Assembly (NCBI GenBank): GCA_947628305.1
Contig: CANQZG010000012.1
Span: 1-64,000, forward strand
Reading direction: 5' to 3'
Length of the DNA stretch: 64,000 nt
From: an uncultured Muribaculaceae bacterium
GTDB taxonomy: Bacteria; Bacteroidota; Bacteroidia; Bacteroidales; Muribaculaceae
Positions within the stretch are counted from its first letter, which is position 1. Each line of letters begins with the position of its first letter. Below, in pieces: positions 24,636 through 35,341 of the stretch. A program made the translations under genes and the position numbers. Under the pieces are notes generated by a model. The model searched no databases. It was given only the letters and a program-made list of their open reading frames with translations, and was not told the origin of the DNA.

Positions 24636-27600
24636 ATGATGAAAAAGTACCTATCATTATTGTTGATTGCCTGTTGTTCGCTATGGGCGACGGCCGGTTC
24701 TCAGTTCGAGCCGAAGCCGTTCGACAGGACAGCACTGGCCCATCAATTTGACCAGTATGACCAGTTATATCTTCCCGACCTGTTTGACTATCCCGATGGA
24801 ATGGATGGAACAGAGGATTTTTCCAAAGAGGACAGTCCCGTAAAAATATCGGTTTCGTCTGACAACGAGAACATCCTGCAACTCTATCAAATCAGCTACA
24901 ATTATCAGAACAAAATGCAAGTCATGCTGAAACGTCCGGCCAAGGCGGCAGGGACGGTCAATGTGACAATCTCGCTAGCCTACAATGGCGAGACGATTGA
25001 TAACGTGCTAAAATTCGATTACCGTCACCTGATTATGAATGACATCTCCGATGACATCACATTAGGAAAAGAACAGACACCGACTGACATCGCCGTTTTG
25101 CCTAAAATCCAGATATGGAACAACGATGAATGGGTCTCCGCCAAGGTCGAGGTACTCGATGAACCACAGTTTGGCACAATCGAGGTAGCCAGGGCAATGG
25201 TCAGCTACAGGGAACAGGATGTGATTCGTTACACTCCTGCCGAGAATGTACCCAACTATTCCGTAGACAAGTTAAGATTCAAGGTCACTCTATCAAGCGG
25301 AGAATCAGGCGAAGGCACATTGACCGTAAACCTGCACAAAAATTCATACGCGACCAAGATTATAGAATTCATGCCTGCTCCCGGTCAGTTCACCAACACA
25401 TCCACGGCTGGAAACACTGAAAAAACGCTTAACGGTATGGGAGGATTGGTCAGCCTCGGTAGCTTCGGCGGTTATATAGTCTATGGCTTTGACCAACCCA
25501 TCAAGAACAATCCGCAGAACCCCTACGGTGTTGATTTCAGCATAAAAGGCAATTCGTTTGTCGCAGGAGTCAAGGGAGTATGGACTGAACCGGGGGCCGT
25601 CATGGTGATGAAAGACCTCAATGGCAACGGCATACCCGATGACGGGGAATGGTATGAACTCGCCGGCAGCGATTACTGGCTCGACTCATCCCACCGTAAC
25701 ATCAAGATGACCTATCAGAACCCCAAGTACAACGCCCGTAAGACCGTACCATGGACTACGGACAACGGCCTTGCCGGAGCCGTATTGACAAATAACTTCC
25801 ACCAACAGGCCTACTACCCCGACCCTGATACCTACGGCAACGACCGCGACAGCCTGACCCTGTCAGGCACATTAATCAGATGCTCTCTTGACAAACGCGT
25901 CCCGAGTTACATCGAATTCTATCGTTGCCCGGCGTTCGGCTATTTCGACAACAAGAACGTTGATGACAAGACTGCCACCAATCCCAAGAACCCCTATTAT
26001 GATGACGAAAAAGGCAAATCTGAGGATGGTTTTGATATAAGCTGGGCCGTTGACAAGGACGGCAACCATGTCGAACTGGACCAGATTGACTTTGTCAAGG
26101 TATATACCGCAGGAGCAGTCAACGCCGGATGGTTGGGCGAATGGTCAAGTGAAATCGCCGGAATCGCCATCACAACACCCGACCCCAACTATGTTCCACG
26201 CGACTACTATATCAACTATGTCGGCATAAATCAGCTACAAGTTCCTGTCGGTGGAAAATGCCACTATCAGGGCCTTGTGTTCAAGAACGGCCGTCCTGTC
26301 AACGAGGGGACTCCCGTATGGACAGTTGAAGACGAATCGGTCGGTACAATCGATAAGGATGGAGTGTTCACCGGAAAGAAAATCGGTACGACAAAAATAC
26401 ATTTCAAACAATATGAGGATGCTGCCGAGGATGTGTTTGACATCGAGGTTGTGAAACTCGGCGGAGTGCTGATTGATATCGAGGGTAATGCATCCACGGT
26501 TTCAAACGACTCCATCTCATGTATCGTCAATGAAACAATCTATCTCAATGTAGAGTCAGAGACTACCGGCGCAGAGGTCATAAATGGCACAAAATCCAAC
26601 CGTTACATCTATGACACATACAAATGGAGCAACTCCAATCCCGAAGTGGGCACTATCGACAACGGAACGTTCAAGGCTATCGCACCGGGCAAAACAACGC
26701 TCATCGTGGCCTCGGAATGGGACAAGACACTGACCGACACAATCGTTGTCACCGTCAATCCTATTCCCGAAGTGACACTTGCGGGCGACAAAATCAAAGT
26801 GCCTTATTACACCCCTGTCGGTACACTTGCCAACAATGTCATATTCAATGTGTCAACAGGTGCGACCGTTTTCATGGATGAATTCAAGGTTGACGATGAA
26901 TCAACCCCGGTCAAACTCGACGGCAACAAATTAGCCTACGAATTTGAAGAAGGCAAATACTTAACAGACAGTGTTACAATAAGAACCAATTGTTACGGTA
27001 TCGATAAAACATTCCGCACTGCCATCACCTACAGTCCCGACAACCTTGCGATGCCTCGTCAGCTAATTTTTGCCGACAACGCGATAAAAGGTGTCGCACT
27101 CAAGGACAATGACAAGACAACACCATATATCAACGACATCAAAGGGGCAAACGAAATAATCACCGAGGGTGGTTACATCTGGGTCGCAACAGACAACTCA
27201 CTCGCCCGTTACAATGTATCAAATGGCCAAAAGGTCGCAGAAAAGGCATTGACACCCGGGACACGCCACCATGTCGCCATCACCGAGGACCGTGTAATCG
27301 TAAACGATGCCGACTCGCTGATGATGCTTTACAAAACAGACCTTGCGCCCATCGCATCAGTGAAATTGGCCGGCTCGGTAGCGACATTCGACATCAATGG
27401 GAACTCATTGTTCACGGTTTCAGGCAAAGACAACACTGTCATCAACAAGGTAAACCTTAAGGCGTTCACCAAAGAGGAAAATGGAATCATCGCATCCAAG
27501 ACAGCAAGTCCCGATGCCAATATCGTGGCTATGGCTGACGACAAAGCCTACCTCGTTTCACGCATCTCAGGCTGGAACATGGTTCAACCTTACAGCTTCG

Positions 27601-28832
27601 CAGCGCAGGAAATCGAAACGACCAGTCCTGAAAACAGCGCATCACGCATGAAACGTGTGTCAGACTCTACATCCAGTTCTCCTGTCGTAATCAAGTATGA
27701 AAATAAGATTCTGGTAAGCGACACCGATGGCTTCAAGGTTTACAACACCGAAACCAATACCTGGGAATCAACCCCTGTGATGCCATTGGACGGAAAGGAA
27801 GCCACCGTCGCCCTCTATGACAAAGTCGATGCAAAATATTATGTATTCGACGGTGGCGATGTCAATATATATAACAACCGATTTGTCAAAGGCGAAACAA
27901 TCAAGACTACTGTCACCTCACCCACCGCAATCACACTCATGGAGGCCACTATTGACAACGAGGCTCCCGTCGGTTCTACATCCAAACCCCAATTGTCAAT
28001 ATATGAATACTCCAATCCCGGTAACACCAATATCGCGGCCACGAGCCTGTTCACCGACAAGGAAAGGAATGTCACAATCTATGCCCGTGACATGGAAAAA
28101 CACAATTCCTGGTTGTCTACCGAACGTGTCGCATCCAACGGGAATATCCGCCTTTCCTACAATTTCGCCGGGACTGTTGACAATGATTCTACTGTAACAA
28201 TTCCATTCGAGGGTATAGATGCCATGGGCGAAAGCGCAATGAAAGATTATACAATCACATTCAAGCCACGCATCTATCGTCCTGAAATCGTGGAAACCCC
28301 TCTGCAACTTGTTGCCGATGACCGCATGGAGTACCGCATTCCGTTCAAGCAATTCTTCATTGACACCAAGAATCGCTATTCTGTGACATTCACCTACGCC
28401 GTAGCCGAGAACGAAATGAATCCGGCAGTGACCGCCACTGTTGACGAGACCAATCCCGAATACCTGATTGTAAAGGCTGCAAAGGGCACAAACATCAATG
28501 GAGAAATCGTATTGTCCAATACAATCACCCACTCCAACCAAAACTATCGTCCAAAGACATTCCTGGCCCATATCCCTGTCAAGGTGGTAAGCGAGCTTTC
28601 GGGAATCGATAGTGTTGATACCGATGGTATCTCTCTGGCATACAATGTGACGAACGATTGCATTGAGACCAATGACAACGACGGAGACACTGTCGAGGTC
28701 TATAACGCATCAGGCATTAGAGTCATCTCCACGGGGATTGATGCCTCTACACCTGTTGAATTATCAGGTCTCGCACGTGGATTCTATATAGCCAACTACA
28801 AGAACAAGTCAATCAAATTGATTTTGAAATAA
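24636..28832 (+). CDS. 1398-aa multidomain surface protein: BtuH-like domain, Ig repeats, propeller-like region, T9SS C-terminus
   Basis: Start chosen at ATGATG 24636, giving a clean signal peptide (MMKKYLSLLLIACCSLWATAG). Domains in order: an Ig-like N-terminus (about 30-235); a BtuH-like domain (about 240-518) with APGQFTN, SFGGYIVYGFDQ, DLNGNGIPDDGEWYELAGSDY, WAVDKDG and IDFVKVYTAG, clearly homologous to the preceding lipoprotein; two BIG2-like Ig domains (about 530-610 and 635-710); a region with repeated propeller-like blades (about 805-1080, EGGYIWVATDNSLARYN); another Ig-like segment; and a C-terminal sorting domain (VEVYNASGIR, RGFYIANYKN). It is the last gene of the riboswitch operon. 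The fusion suggests one chain combining both kinds of corrinoid-binding module; this is unproven. Confidence 0.75.
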   Translation: MMKKYLSLLLIACCSLWATAGSQFEPKPFDRTALAHQFDQYDQLYLPDLFDYPDGMDGTEDFSKEDSPVKISVSSDNENILQLYQISYNYQNKMQVMLKRPAKAAGTVNVTISLAYNGETIDNVLKFDYRHLIMNDISDDITLGKEQTPTDIAVLPKIQIWNNDEWVSAKVEVLDEPQFGTIEVARAMVSYREQDVIRYTPAENVPNYSVDKLRFKVTLSSGESGEGTLTVNLHKNSYATKIIEFMPAPGQFTNTSTAGNTEKTLNGMGGLVSLGSFGGYIVYGFDQPIKNNPQNPYGVDFSIKGNSFVAGVKGVWTEPGAVMVMKDLNGNGIPDDGEWYELAGSDYWLDSSHRNIKMTYQNPKYNARKTVPWTTDNGLAGAVLTNNFHQQAYYPDPDTYGNDRDSLTLSGTLIRCSLDKRVPSYIEFYRCPAFGYFDNKNVDDKTATNPKNPYYDDEKGKSEDGFDISWAVDKDGNHVELDQIDFVKVYTAGAVNAGWLGEWSSEIAGIAITTPDPNYVPRDYYINYVGINQLQVPVGGKCHYQGLVFKNGRPVNEGTPVWTVEDESVGTIDKDGVFTGKKIGTTKIHFKQYEDAAEDVFDIEVVKLGGVLIDIEGNASTVSNDSISCIVNETIYLNVESETTGAEVINGTKSNRYIYDTYKWSNSNPEVGTIDNGTFKAIAPGKTTLIVASEWDKTLTDTIVVTVNPIPEVTLAGDKIKVPYYTPVGTLANNVIFNVSTGATVFMDEFKVDDESTPVKLDGNKLAYEFEEGKYLTDSVTIRTNCYGIDKTFRTAITYSPDNLAMPRQLIFADNAIKGVALKDNDKTTPYINDIKGANEIITEGGYIWVATDNSLARYNVSNGQKVAEKALTPGTRHHVAITEDRVIVNDADSLMMLYKTDLAPIASVKLAGSVATFDINGNSLFTVSGKDNTVINKVNLKAFTKEENGIIASKTASPDANIVAMADDKAYLVSRISGWNMVQPYSFAAQEIETTSPENSASRMKRVSDSTSSSPVVIKYENKILVSDTDGFKVYNTETNTWESTPVMPLDGKEATVALYDKVDAKYYVFDGGDVNIYNNRFVKGETIKTTVTSPTAITLMEATIDNEAPVGSTSKPQLSIYEYSNPGNTNIAATSLFTDKERNVTIYARDMEKHNSWLSTERVASNGNIRLSYNFAGTVDNDSTVTIPFEGIDAMGESAMKDYTITFKPRIYRPEIVETPLQLVADDRMEYRIPFKQFFIDTKNRYSVTFTYAVAENEMNPAVTATVDETNPEYLIVKAAKGTNINGEIVLSNTITHSNQNYRPKTFLAHIPVKVVSELSGIDSVDTDGISLAYNVTNDCIETNDNDGDTVEVYNASGIRVISTGIDASTPVELSGLARGFYIANYKNKSIKLILK

Positions 28833-28849
28833 GAGTAAACATACTCTAA
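28830..28849. repeat. Short relic of the R-family ends
   Basis: TAAGAG overlaps the stop codon of the 1398-aa gene, and CTCTAA ends the relic. It forms a small palindrome with the AGAGTA and TACTCT arms. Sixteen bases (28834-28849) are identical to 46436-46451. It looks like the two ends of an R element without its core. Confidence 0.45.
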
Positions 28850-28879
28850 GCCAAACGTAATTAATTCTTTTCTGAAACA

Positions 28880-28917
28880 GAGGGAGGCGCGGTGTGAATC
28901 GGGCCTCCTTTGCTTTT
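28880..28917 (+). terminator. Terminator of the cobalamin operon
   Basis: Stem GGAGGC / GCCTCC (28883-28888 with 28903-28908), followed by a T-rich tract. Confidence 0.65.
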
Positions 28918-28932
28918 TATTCCTGAAAATTG

Positions 28933-28940
28933 TAAATTCG
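28933..28940 (+). promoter_or_regulatory. -7 box very close to the gluQ start
   Basis: TAAATTCG is one base off TAnnTTTG and ends 4 bp before the ATG at 28945, implying a transcript with almost no leader. Confidence 0.4.
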
Positions 28941-28944
28941 CGGC

Positions 28945-29868
28945 ATGAACTCAAACGAACGTAACGTTGTCGGGCGATTTGCACCGTCGCCGTCGGGACG
29001 GATGCATTTAGGCAACATCTTAACTGCCGTGATGTCATGGCTGTCAGCCAAAAGCGCGGGAGGAAAATGGATTCTACGTATAGAGGACCTTGACCCACAA
29101 CGTTCCAAGGTGGAATATGCCCGAATGATTGAGGATGACCTTCGTTGGCTCGGGCTGGAATGGGACGAAGGCGGTATTTCCGATAAAGGTGATAACGGGC
29201 CTTATCGCCAAAGTCTAAGGGGAGACATATATGCCGAAGCATTGCATCGCCTTGAAAAGACAGGCCTAACCTATCGCTGTGTCTGTCGGCGCGCCGACAT
29301 CCTTGCGACACGTGCCCCGCACGAATCGGACGGACGTGTAATATATAAAGGCACATGCCGTCCCTGTCGCCTCGGTGGTCACGCCTGTGTGCCTGATGAC
29401 ATCCCGGCTGCCACCCGTCTGTACGTCACCGATGACACAATATCGTTCACCGACCGCATCTGTGGCCCGCAACAGGTCAATCTCGCACTTCATTGCGGCG
29501 ACTTCATCCTGCAACGTGCCGACGGTGCATGGGCCTATCAGCTCGCCGTCGTGGTCGATGATGCCATGATGGGGGTGACAGAGGTCGTGAGAGGTAACGA
29601 TTTGCTGTTGTCGGCGACACAACAGATTTACCTATACCGTCTCCTTGATTTCCCTGTACCTGAATTTGCACATCTGCCACTTGTTTGCAACAGTCAAGGA
29701 ATACGCCTTTCTAAGCGAGACCAAGCCATGAGCATGGAGAACATGCGCGAGACAATGACCCCCGAACAAATATTGGGAACGGTGGCATGCCATGCCGGTC
29801 TGATGTCATCCCCGACACCGATTTCATTAACCGACCTCATGTCATTATACAAGAAATCCTCGATGTGA
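28945..29868 (+). CDS. gluQ: Glutamyl-Q tRNA(Asp) synthetase
   Basis: A 307-aa enzyme that attaches glutamate to the queuosine base of tRNA-Asp. It is a short relative of glutamyl-tRNA synthetase without an anticodon-binding domain. Visible features: the N-terminal GRFAPSPSGRMHLGN (HIGH-class motif), WILRIEDLDPQRS, a zinc site from Cys-x-Cys (YRCVCRR) and the later Cys-Arg-Pro-Cys pair, DDAMMGVTEVVRGNDLL, and RLSKRD as the KMSKS-class motif. The length is normal for the family. The stop codon lies in the loop of the terminator shared with clpC. Confidence 0.92.
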   Translation: MNSNERNVVGRFAPSPSGRMHLGNILTAVMSWLSAKSAGGKWILRIEDLDPQRSKVEYARMIEDDLRWLGLEWDEGGISDKGDNGPYRQSLRGDIYAEALHRLEKTGLTYRCVCRRADILATRAPHESDGRVIYKGTCRPCRLGGHACVPDDIPAATRLYVTDDTISFTDRICGPQQVNLALHCGDFILQRADGAWAYQLAVVVDDAMMGVTEVVRGNDLLLSATQQIYLYRLLDFPVPEFAHLPLVCNSQGIRLSKRDQAMSMENMRETMTPEQILGTVACHAGLMSSPTPISLTDLMSLYKKSSM

Positions 29869-29880
29869 ACATCGAGGATT
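29855..29880. terminator. Bidirectional terminator between gluQ and clpC
   Basis: Perfect 11-bp stem AATCCTCGATG / CATCGAGGATT with a 4-nt loop, TGAA, that holds the gluQ stop codon (29866-29868). It serves convergent genes. Confidence 0.75.
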
Positions 29881-29899
29881 CAATGATATATAGTTACCG

Positions 29900-32464
29900 T
29901 TACTTAGCTTCGGGTTTGATGACTTCCATGGTCAACCTTTCATCTCCCTTATTATATGTGACCTTGATTTCATCTCCGGCCGAGAGCGATGACGACAACA
30001 TCAATTCGGCGAGGTCATCCTCGAGATATTTCTGTATCGAACGCTTCAACGGACGTGCGCCATATTGAGAGTCATACCCTTTTTCCGCGACAAAATCCTT
30101 CGCTTCATCCGAGAGCGTCAGTTTATAACCGAGCGTCTCGATGCGCTTATAGAAGCCTGCCAATTCGATGTCGATGATACTGAATATAGCCTCTTTGGAT
30201 AACGCGTCAAACATTATTATATCATCGATACGATTAAGGAATTCCGGCGAAAAAGCCTTGTTAAGAGCCTTCTGTAACACCCCATGACTGAAACTCTTGT
30301 CAACCTCGGCGGTACGGAATCCGACCCCCGACCCAAAGTCCTTGAGCTGACGCGTACCGATATTGGACGTCATTATTATGATTGTGTTCTTAAAATCGAT
30401 ATTACGCCCGAGACTGTCAGTCAACCGGCCTTCATCCATGACTTGCAACAACAGATTGAACACGTCAGGATGCGCTTTCTCGATTTCATCAAGAAGGACT
30501 ACCGAATAAGGGTGACGTCTCACCTTCTCGGTAAGCTGTCCACCCTCCTCATAACCGACATACCCCGGAGGTGCGCCGACAAGGCGTGACACTGTGAATT
30601 TCTCCATGTATTCACTCATATCAACCCTTATCAACGTGTCGGCAGAGTCAAACAGATATTCGGCCAGACGCTTCGCAAGATGGGTCTTACCGACACCGGT
30701 CGGGCCAAGGAACATGAATGTGCCTATCGGTTTGTTTGGGTCTTTCAGGCCGATGCGATTACGCTGTATCGCCTTAACAATCTTGTCAATCGCGCCATCC
30801 TGCCCGATGATTTGGCTCTTAAGTCTCGGTGACATTTCACGTAGACGCATACCTTCGGCCTGAGCGATACGCTGAACAGGGACACCTGTCATCATAGCGA
30901 CAACTTCAGCCACCTTCTCCTCATCGACAGTCTCGCGATGAGAGTTCAATTGTTCCTCCCAACGTTTCTTTGCCTCGGAGAGCTGATGTTTCAATGTCTG
31001 CTCCCTGTCACGGAACGATGCCGCCGATTCAAAGTTCTGGGCATGGGCGGCGGCAAGTTTCTTTTGAGCCGCCTCCTCAATCTCAACCTCCAGTGCCTCT
31101 ATTTCTTTTGGAACAGTGATATTGGTGATATGCACACGTGAACCCGCCTCGTCCATCGCATCAATCGCCTTGTCTGGGAAGTTGCGGTCCGATACATAGC
31201 GTTCGGTGAGTTTCACACATGCGTCAAGAGCGTCATCGGTGAACATGACATTATGATGTTCCTCGTACTTGTCTTTAATGTTCTCCAATATCTGACGTGT
31301 CTCCTCCGGTGTGGTCGGCTCGACCATCACTTTCTGGAAACGACGTTCAAGAGCACCGTCTTTCTCGATGTTCTTGCGATATTCATCAAGCGTAGTCGCA
31401 CCTATGCACTGTATTTCACCACGGGCAAGCGCAGGTTTTAAGAGATTGGCCGCGTCCATCGAACCGGCCGCGTTGCCCGCCCCTACAATGGTATGCAACT
31501 CATCAATAAACAGTATAATATTCTTGTTCTTGCTCAATTCGTTAAGTATGGCCTTTATACGCTCCTCAAACTGTCCACGGTACTTCGTTCCGGCGACAAT
31601 AGATGCCATGTCAAGCGAAATCACACGCTTGTCAAAAAGGATACGGGACACCTTGCGTTGAACTATGCGCAACGCAAGTCCCTCAACTATAGCCGATTTC
31701 CCGACACCGGGCTCACCTATGAGCACCGGATTGTTTTTCTTGCGGCGAGACAATATCTGGGCGAGACGCTCAATCTCGACTTCACGTCCAACAACGGGGT
31801 CAAGCCGATTCTCCTCGGCGGCGGCTGTCATGTCATTGCCGAACTTATCAAGAACCGGGGTATCATTCCCGGTAGACCGCTGAGCAGTCGATGACGGACG
31901 GGATGTCTCACCTGTATCAGCACCGCCTCCTGTCGGGAGAGAATCATCCTCGTCGTCATCATCACCGTCAGCAAAATCGGCCCCCATTTTAGGAGCATCG
32001 GCAAGCTGACCATACAATGCCTCGTATGTCACCCCGGCACGCTTGAAACGTGCCATATAGGGCGATGCCTGCATCTCTGAATTATGAAAGATTGCCAATA
32101 GTAGATGGACGCTGTCAACGACCTCCGATTTAAGCATACGAGCCTCGAGCACGCTAAGCCTGATTATACGGTTGGCCACATCTGACGCGGTCACCTTGTC
32201 GGCCGACACTGTTCCCTGTGAACCGGATTCGGCCAACGAAGCCTCAAACATCTCGCGGTCCAGTTCCTGTTGTAGTTCGTATGCCGACGACCCGGCCGAC
32301 ACCCGCTCCACGAGTTTGAAAGGCTCGGAGTCCACTTCCTTCATCAATGCCAGCAGAAAATGCTCCGGCATGATTACACTGTTATTATGTCTCACAGCCT
32401 CGGAATGCCCTGATGTCAGAACCCTCTTTAGCCCCTGTGTATAGTTCAAATCCATAAGATTCAT
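29900..32464 (-). CDS. clpC: ClpC-type AAA+ protease ATPase
   Basis: An 854-aa unfoldase that feeds substrates to ClpP. It has an N-terminal double Clp-N repeat (residues 1-150), then an acidic Asp/Gly/Ser-rich linker (about 165-205) and two AAA+ modules. The first has Walker [10 protein letters not shown] and Walker [11 protein letters not shown] middle domain with a UVR-like segment (about 430-490) follows. The second has Walker [10 protein letters not shown] and Walker [12 protein letters not shown], with the C-terminal D2-small domain containing [10 protein letters not shown]. It runs towards gluQ. I see no clear -7 box in the 239-bp gap it shares with gyrA. Confidence 0.95.
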   Translation of the reverse strand: MNLMDLNYTQGLKRVLTSGHSEAVRHNNSVIMPEHFLLALMKEVDSEPFKLVERVSAGSSAYELQQELDREMFEASLAESGSQGTVSADKVTASDVANRIIRLSVLEARMLKSEVVDSVHLLLAIFHNSEMQASPYMARFKRAGVTYEALYGQLADAPKMGADFADGDDDDEDDSLPTGGGADTGETSRPSSTAQRSTGNDTPVLDKFGNDMTAAAEENRLDPVVGREVEIERLAQILSRRKKNNPVLIGEPGVGKSAIVEGLALRIVQRKVSRILFDKRVISLDMASIVAGTKYRGQFEERIKAILNELSKNKNIILFIDELHTIVGAGNAAGSMDAANLLKPALARGEIQCIGATTLDEYRKNIEKDGALERRFQKVMVEPTTPEETRQILENIKDKYEEHHNVMFTDDALDACVKLTERYVSDRNFPDKAIDAMDEAGSRVHITNITVPKEIEALEVEIEEAAQKKLAAAHAQNFESAASFRDREQTLKHQLSEAKKRWEEQLNSHRETVDEEKVAEVVAMMTGVPVQRIAQAEGMRLREMSPRLKSQIIGQDGAIDKIVKAIQRNRIGLKDPNKPIGTFMFLGPTGVGKTHLAKRLAEYLFDSADTLIRVDMSEYMEKFTVSRLVGAPPGYVGYEEGGQLTEKVRRHPYSVVLLDEIEKAHPDVFNLLLQVMDEGRLTDSLGRNIDFKNTIIIMTSNIGTRQLKDFGSGVGFRTAEVDKSFSHGVLQKALNKAFSPEFLNRIDDIIMFDALSKEAIFSIIDIELAGFYKRIETLGYKLTLSDEAKDFVAEKGYDSQYGARPLKRSIQKYLEDDLAELMLSSSLSAGDEIKVTYNKGDERLTMEVIKPEAK

Positions 32465-32603
32465 AAAACCTGATTACAATAATTGAAACGTAAAAAGTAC
32501 AATAATTGTGCCAAAAAGCATCTAAAAAACTTTTTTTAATAAATATAACAAAAAAAATAGGTGTGTCGATTTTCAAAATTACAAAAAATCGCCGAAAAAT
32601 GCG

Positions 32604-32611
32604 TATCTTTG
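32604..32611 (+). promoter_or_regulatory. -7 box of gyrA
   Basis: TATCTTTG fits the consensus, 92 bp before the gyrA ATG. This implies a leader of about 85 nt; nothing else is evident in it. Confidence 0.6.
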
Positions 32612-32703
32612 TGTAATATTTTGCGTTCATGCAAATGTTGTTCAGGGGTTTATCCAGTATAAATCTCTGAATATAAATACGATAAACAAAACAGTTAAAA
32701 ATC

Positions 32704-35298
32704 ATGCTGGAAGAAGACCGTATTATAAAGATAAACATTGAAAATGAAATGAAGTCGGCCTACATTGACTACTCTATGTCAGTGATAGTGTCGCGTGCGT
32801 TGCCTGATGTGCGTGACGGCTTGAAGCCTGTTCACCGCCGCGTGCTTTTCGGGATGAACGAAATGGGCAACACCTCTGATAAACCCCACAAGAAATCAGC
32901 CAACTGCGTCGGTGAAGTGATGGGTAAATACCATCCGCACGGAGACTCATCCATATATGGAACAGTGGTACGTCTCGCCCAGCCATGGGCATTACGATAT
33001 ACGCTCGTTGACGGACACGGGAACTTTGGCTCGGTCGATGGCGACGGTGCAGCCGCGATGCGTTACACCGAGGTACGCCTTCAGAAAATCGGTGAAGAAA
33101 TGCTTGCCGATATAAATTCTGACACTGTCGACTTCCAACCCAACTACGATAACTCTCGCAAAGAACCCGTGGTATTACCCACGAGATTCCCCAACCTGCT
33201 TGTGAACGGCGCGTCAGGTATTGCCGTAGGCATGGCTACCAACATGCCCCCTCACAACCTCACCGAATCCATCAACGCGACAATCGCGCTCCTTGAGAAC
33301 CCCGAACTGGAGATAGCCGACCTTATGAAAGTGATAACCGCCCCTGATTTCCCCACTGGCGGCACAATCTACGGCTACCAAGGTGTCAAGGACGCATTCG
33401 AGACCGGGCGTGGACGCATCATCATCCGCGCAAAGGCCGAGATAGAAGTCGAGGATAACCACGAGAACCTCATCGTCACCGAGATTCCCTATAACGTAAA
33501 CAAGGCGGAACTGATAGCCTACATCGCCGACCTTGTCAACGAAAAGAAAATTGACGGCATCGCCGACATAAACGACGAAAGCGATTACAAGGGTATGCGC
33601 ATCGTCATCAAGCTGCGTTCCGATGCCAATGCCAACGTCGTCTTGAACAAACTGTACAAGATGACACAGATGCAGGCATCATTCAGCGTAAATAATGTTG
33701 CCTTGGTTAACGGACGACCCAAGATTCTGAACCTCAAGCAACTGCTCCAGGCGTTCATCGACCATCGCCACGAAGTTGTCATCAGGCGTACAAAATTTGA
33801 ACTTGGCAAGGCACAGGAACGAGCACACATCCTTGAAGGCCTGATTATCGCATCAGACCACATAGACGAGGTAATCGCGATTATACGCGGGGCAGAGTCA
33901 ACCGATGCCGCCCGTGAGGAATTGAAGGCACGTTTCGGTCTTTCAGACCCGCAGGCCCAGGCAATTCTTGACATGCAACTTAAACGTCTCGCCAAACTGG
34001 AACAGAACAAACTCCATGAGGCGTATGACGAAATCATGGCACTTATCGCCCATCTTGAACTTATTCTCAATGATGAAAATGAGTGTCGCAATGTCATCAA
34101 GACCGAACTCGAAGAAATTCGTGACAAGTATGGAGACGAACGTCACACCGACATCGATTATACCGCCGGCGACTTCAACGCTGAAGACTTCTATGCCGAT
34201 GACGAGATGATTATAACAATCTCCCATCTCGGTTACATCAAGCGCACCCCTCTGACCGAATTCCGTGCACAGAACCGTGGTGGCGTGGGCGCACGCGGTG
34301 GCGCGACACGCGACGAGGACTTCATCGAGCACATCTACCCTGCTTCGATGCATAATTACATGTTGTTCTTCACGCGCAAGGGACGTTGCTACTGGTTGAA
34401 AGTCTACGACATCCCTGAAGGCGCAAAGAACGCCAAAGGACGCGCGATACAAAACCTGTTGAATATCGAGGCTGACGATGCCGTACAGGCATTCATCCGT
34501 ATCAAAGGATTGAACGACAAAGAATTTGTCGAGAATCATAACCTTATATTCTGTACCAAAAACGGCATAATCAAGAAAACCAAACTCGCGGCATATTCCC
34601 GTCCCCGAGCCATGGGTGTAAACGCCATTATAATACGTGAGAACGACCAACTCATACAGGTCGAACTAACCGACGGCAACAGCGAAATTCTAATAGCCAA
34701 CCGCAACGGCCGTGCAATCCACTTCAATGAAAGCACAGTGCGCGAGATGGGACGTGTGTCCACCGGCGTGCGTGGCATGCGCCTTGACGAAACCGGCGAT
34801 GACGAAGTTGTCGGTATGATATGCGTCAGCAAAGACTCGCCCGACACCGTTCTCACCCTTAGCGAGAATGGTTTTGGCAAACGCTCCAATATCGATGATT
34901 ACCGTATCACAAATCGAGGAGGCAAGGGTGTCAAGACAATGAATGTAACTGAAAAGACAGGGCATCTTGTGGCATTAAAGAGTGTAAACGATGATAACGA
35001 CCTTGTCATCATCAACAAATCCGGCATAACATTGCGCGTACATGTCAGTGACATCCGTGTCATGGGACGTGCGACACAGGGTGTGCGAATCATCAATCTT
35101 GAAAAGCGAAACGACACAATCGCATCGGTATGCTGTGTTGACACCGATCCTGAGGAAGAAGTCGAGACAGAGATTATCGACGCCCAGGCTGAAGAAATCA
35201 CCGAGGCCATCGATGACATGATGAACAATGACTCCGATGACAATGTTGTCGATGACGATGAAGACATCTTCGAAGTCGATGACGACAATAACGAATAA
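32704..35298 (+). CDS. gyrA: DNA gyrase subunit A
   Basis: An 864-aa type II topoisomerase breakage-reunion subunit. The winged-helix domain has [17 protein letters not shown] (quinolone region) and the catalytic Tyr121 in [11 protein letters not shown] tower and coiled-coil follow to about residue 490, and then the C-terminal beta-pinwheel with the GyrA box in [11 protein letters not shown]. The last 45 residues are very acidic (runs of Asp and Glu). In the quinolone region Ser82 corresponds to E. coli Ser83, while the position of E. coli Asp87 is Gly86. The gene is followed by a TPR protein after a 43-bp gap without a clear terminator, so they may be co-transcribed. Confidence 0.97.
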   Translation: MLEEDRIIKINIENEMKSAYIDYSMSVIVSRALPDVRDGLKPVHRRVLFGMNEMGNTSDKPHKKSANCVGEVMGKYHPHGDSSIYGTVVRLAQPWALRYTLVDGHGNFGSVDGDGAAAMRYTEVRLQKIGEEMLADINSDTVDFQPNYDNSRKEPVVLPTRFPNLLVNGASGIAVGMATNMPPHNLTESINATIALLENPELEIADLMKVITAPDFPTGGTIYGYQGVKDAFETGRGRIIIRAKAEIEVEDNHENLIVTEIPYNVNKAELIAYIADLVNEKKIDGIADINDESDYKGMRIVIKLRSDANANVVLNKLYKMTQMQASFSVNNVALVNGRPKILNLKQLLQAFIDHRHEVVIRRTKFELGKAQERAHILEGLIIASDHIDEVIAIIRGAESTDAAREELKARFGLSDPQAQAILDMQLKRLAKLEQNKLHEAYDEIMALIAHLELILNDENECRNVIKTELEEIRDKYGDERHTDIDYTAGDFNAEDFYADDEMIITISHLGYIKRTPLTEFRAQNRGGVGARGGATRDEDFIEHIYPASMHNYMLFFTRKGRCYWLKVYDIPEGAKNAKGRAIQNLLNIEADDAVQAFIRIKGLNDKEFVENHNLIFCTKNGIIKKTKLAAYSRPRAMGVNAIIIRENDQLIQVELTDGNSEILIANRNGRAIHFNESTVREMGRVSTGVRGMRLDETGDDEVVGMICVSKDSPDTVLTLSENGFGKRSNIDDYRITNRGGKGVKTMNVTEKTGHLVALKSVNDDNDLVIINKSGITLRVHVSDIRVMGRATQGVRIINLEKRNDTIASVCCVDTDPEEEVETEIIDAQAEEITEAIDDMMNNDSDDNVVDDDEDIFEVDDDNNE

Positions 35299-35341
35299 AA
35301 ACAATTAACCATTACATAAATCTCATTTATTTCTAAAATTT

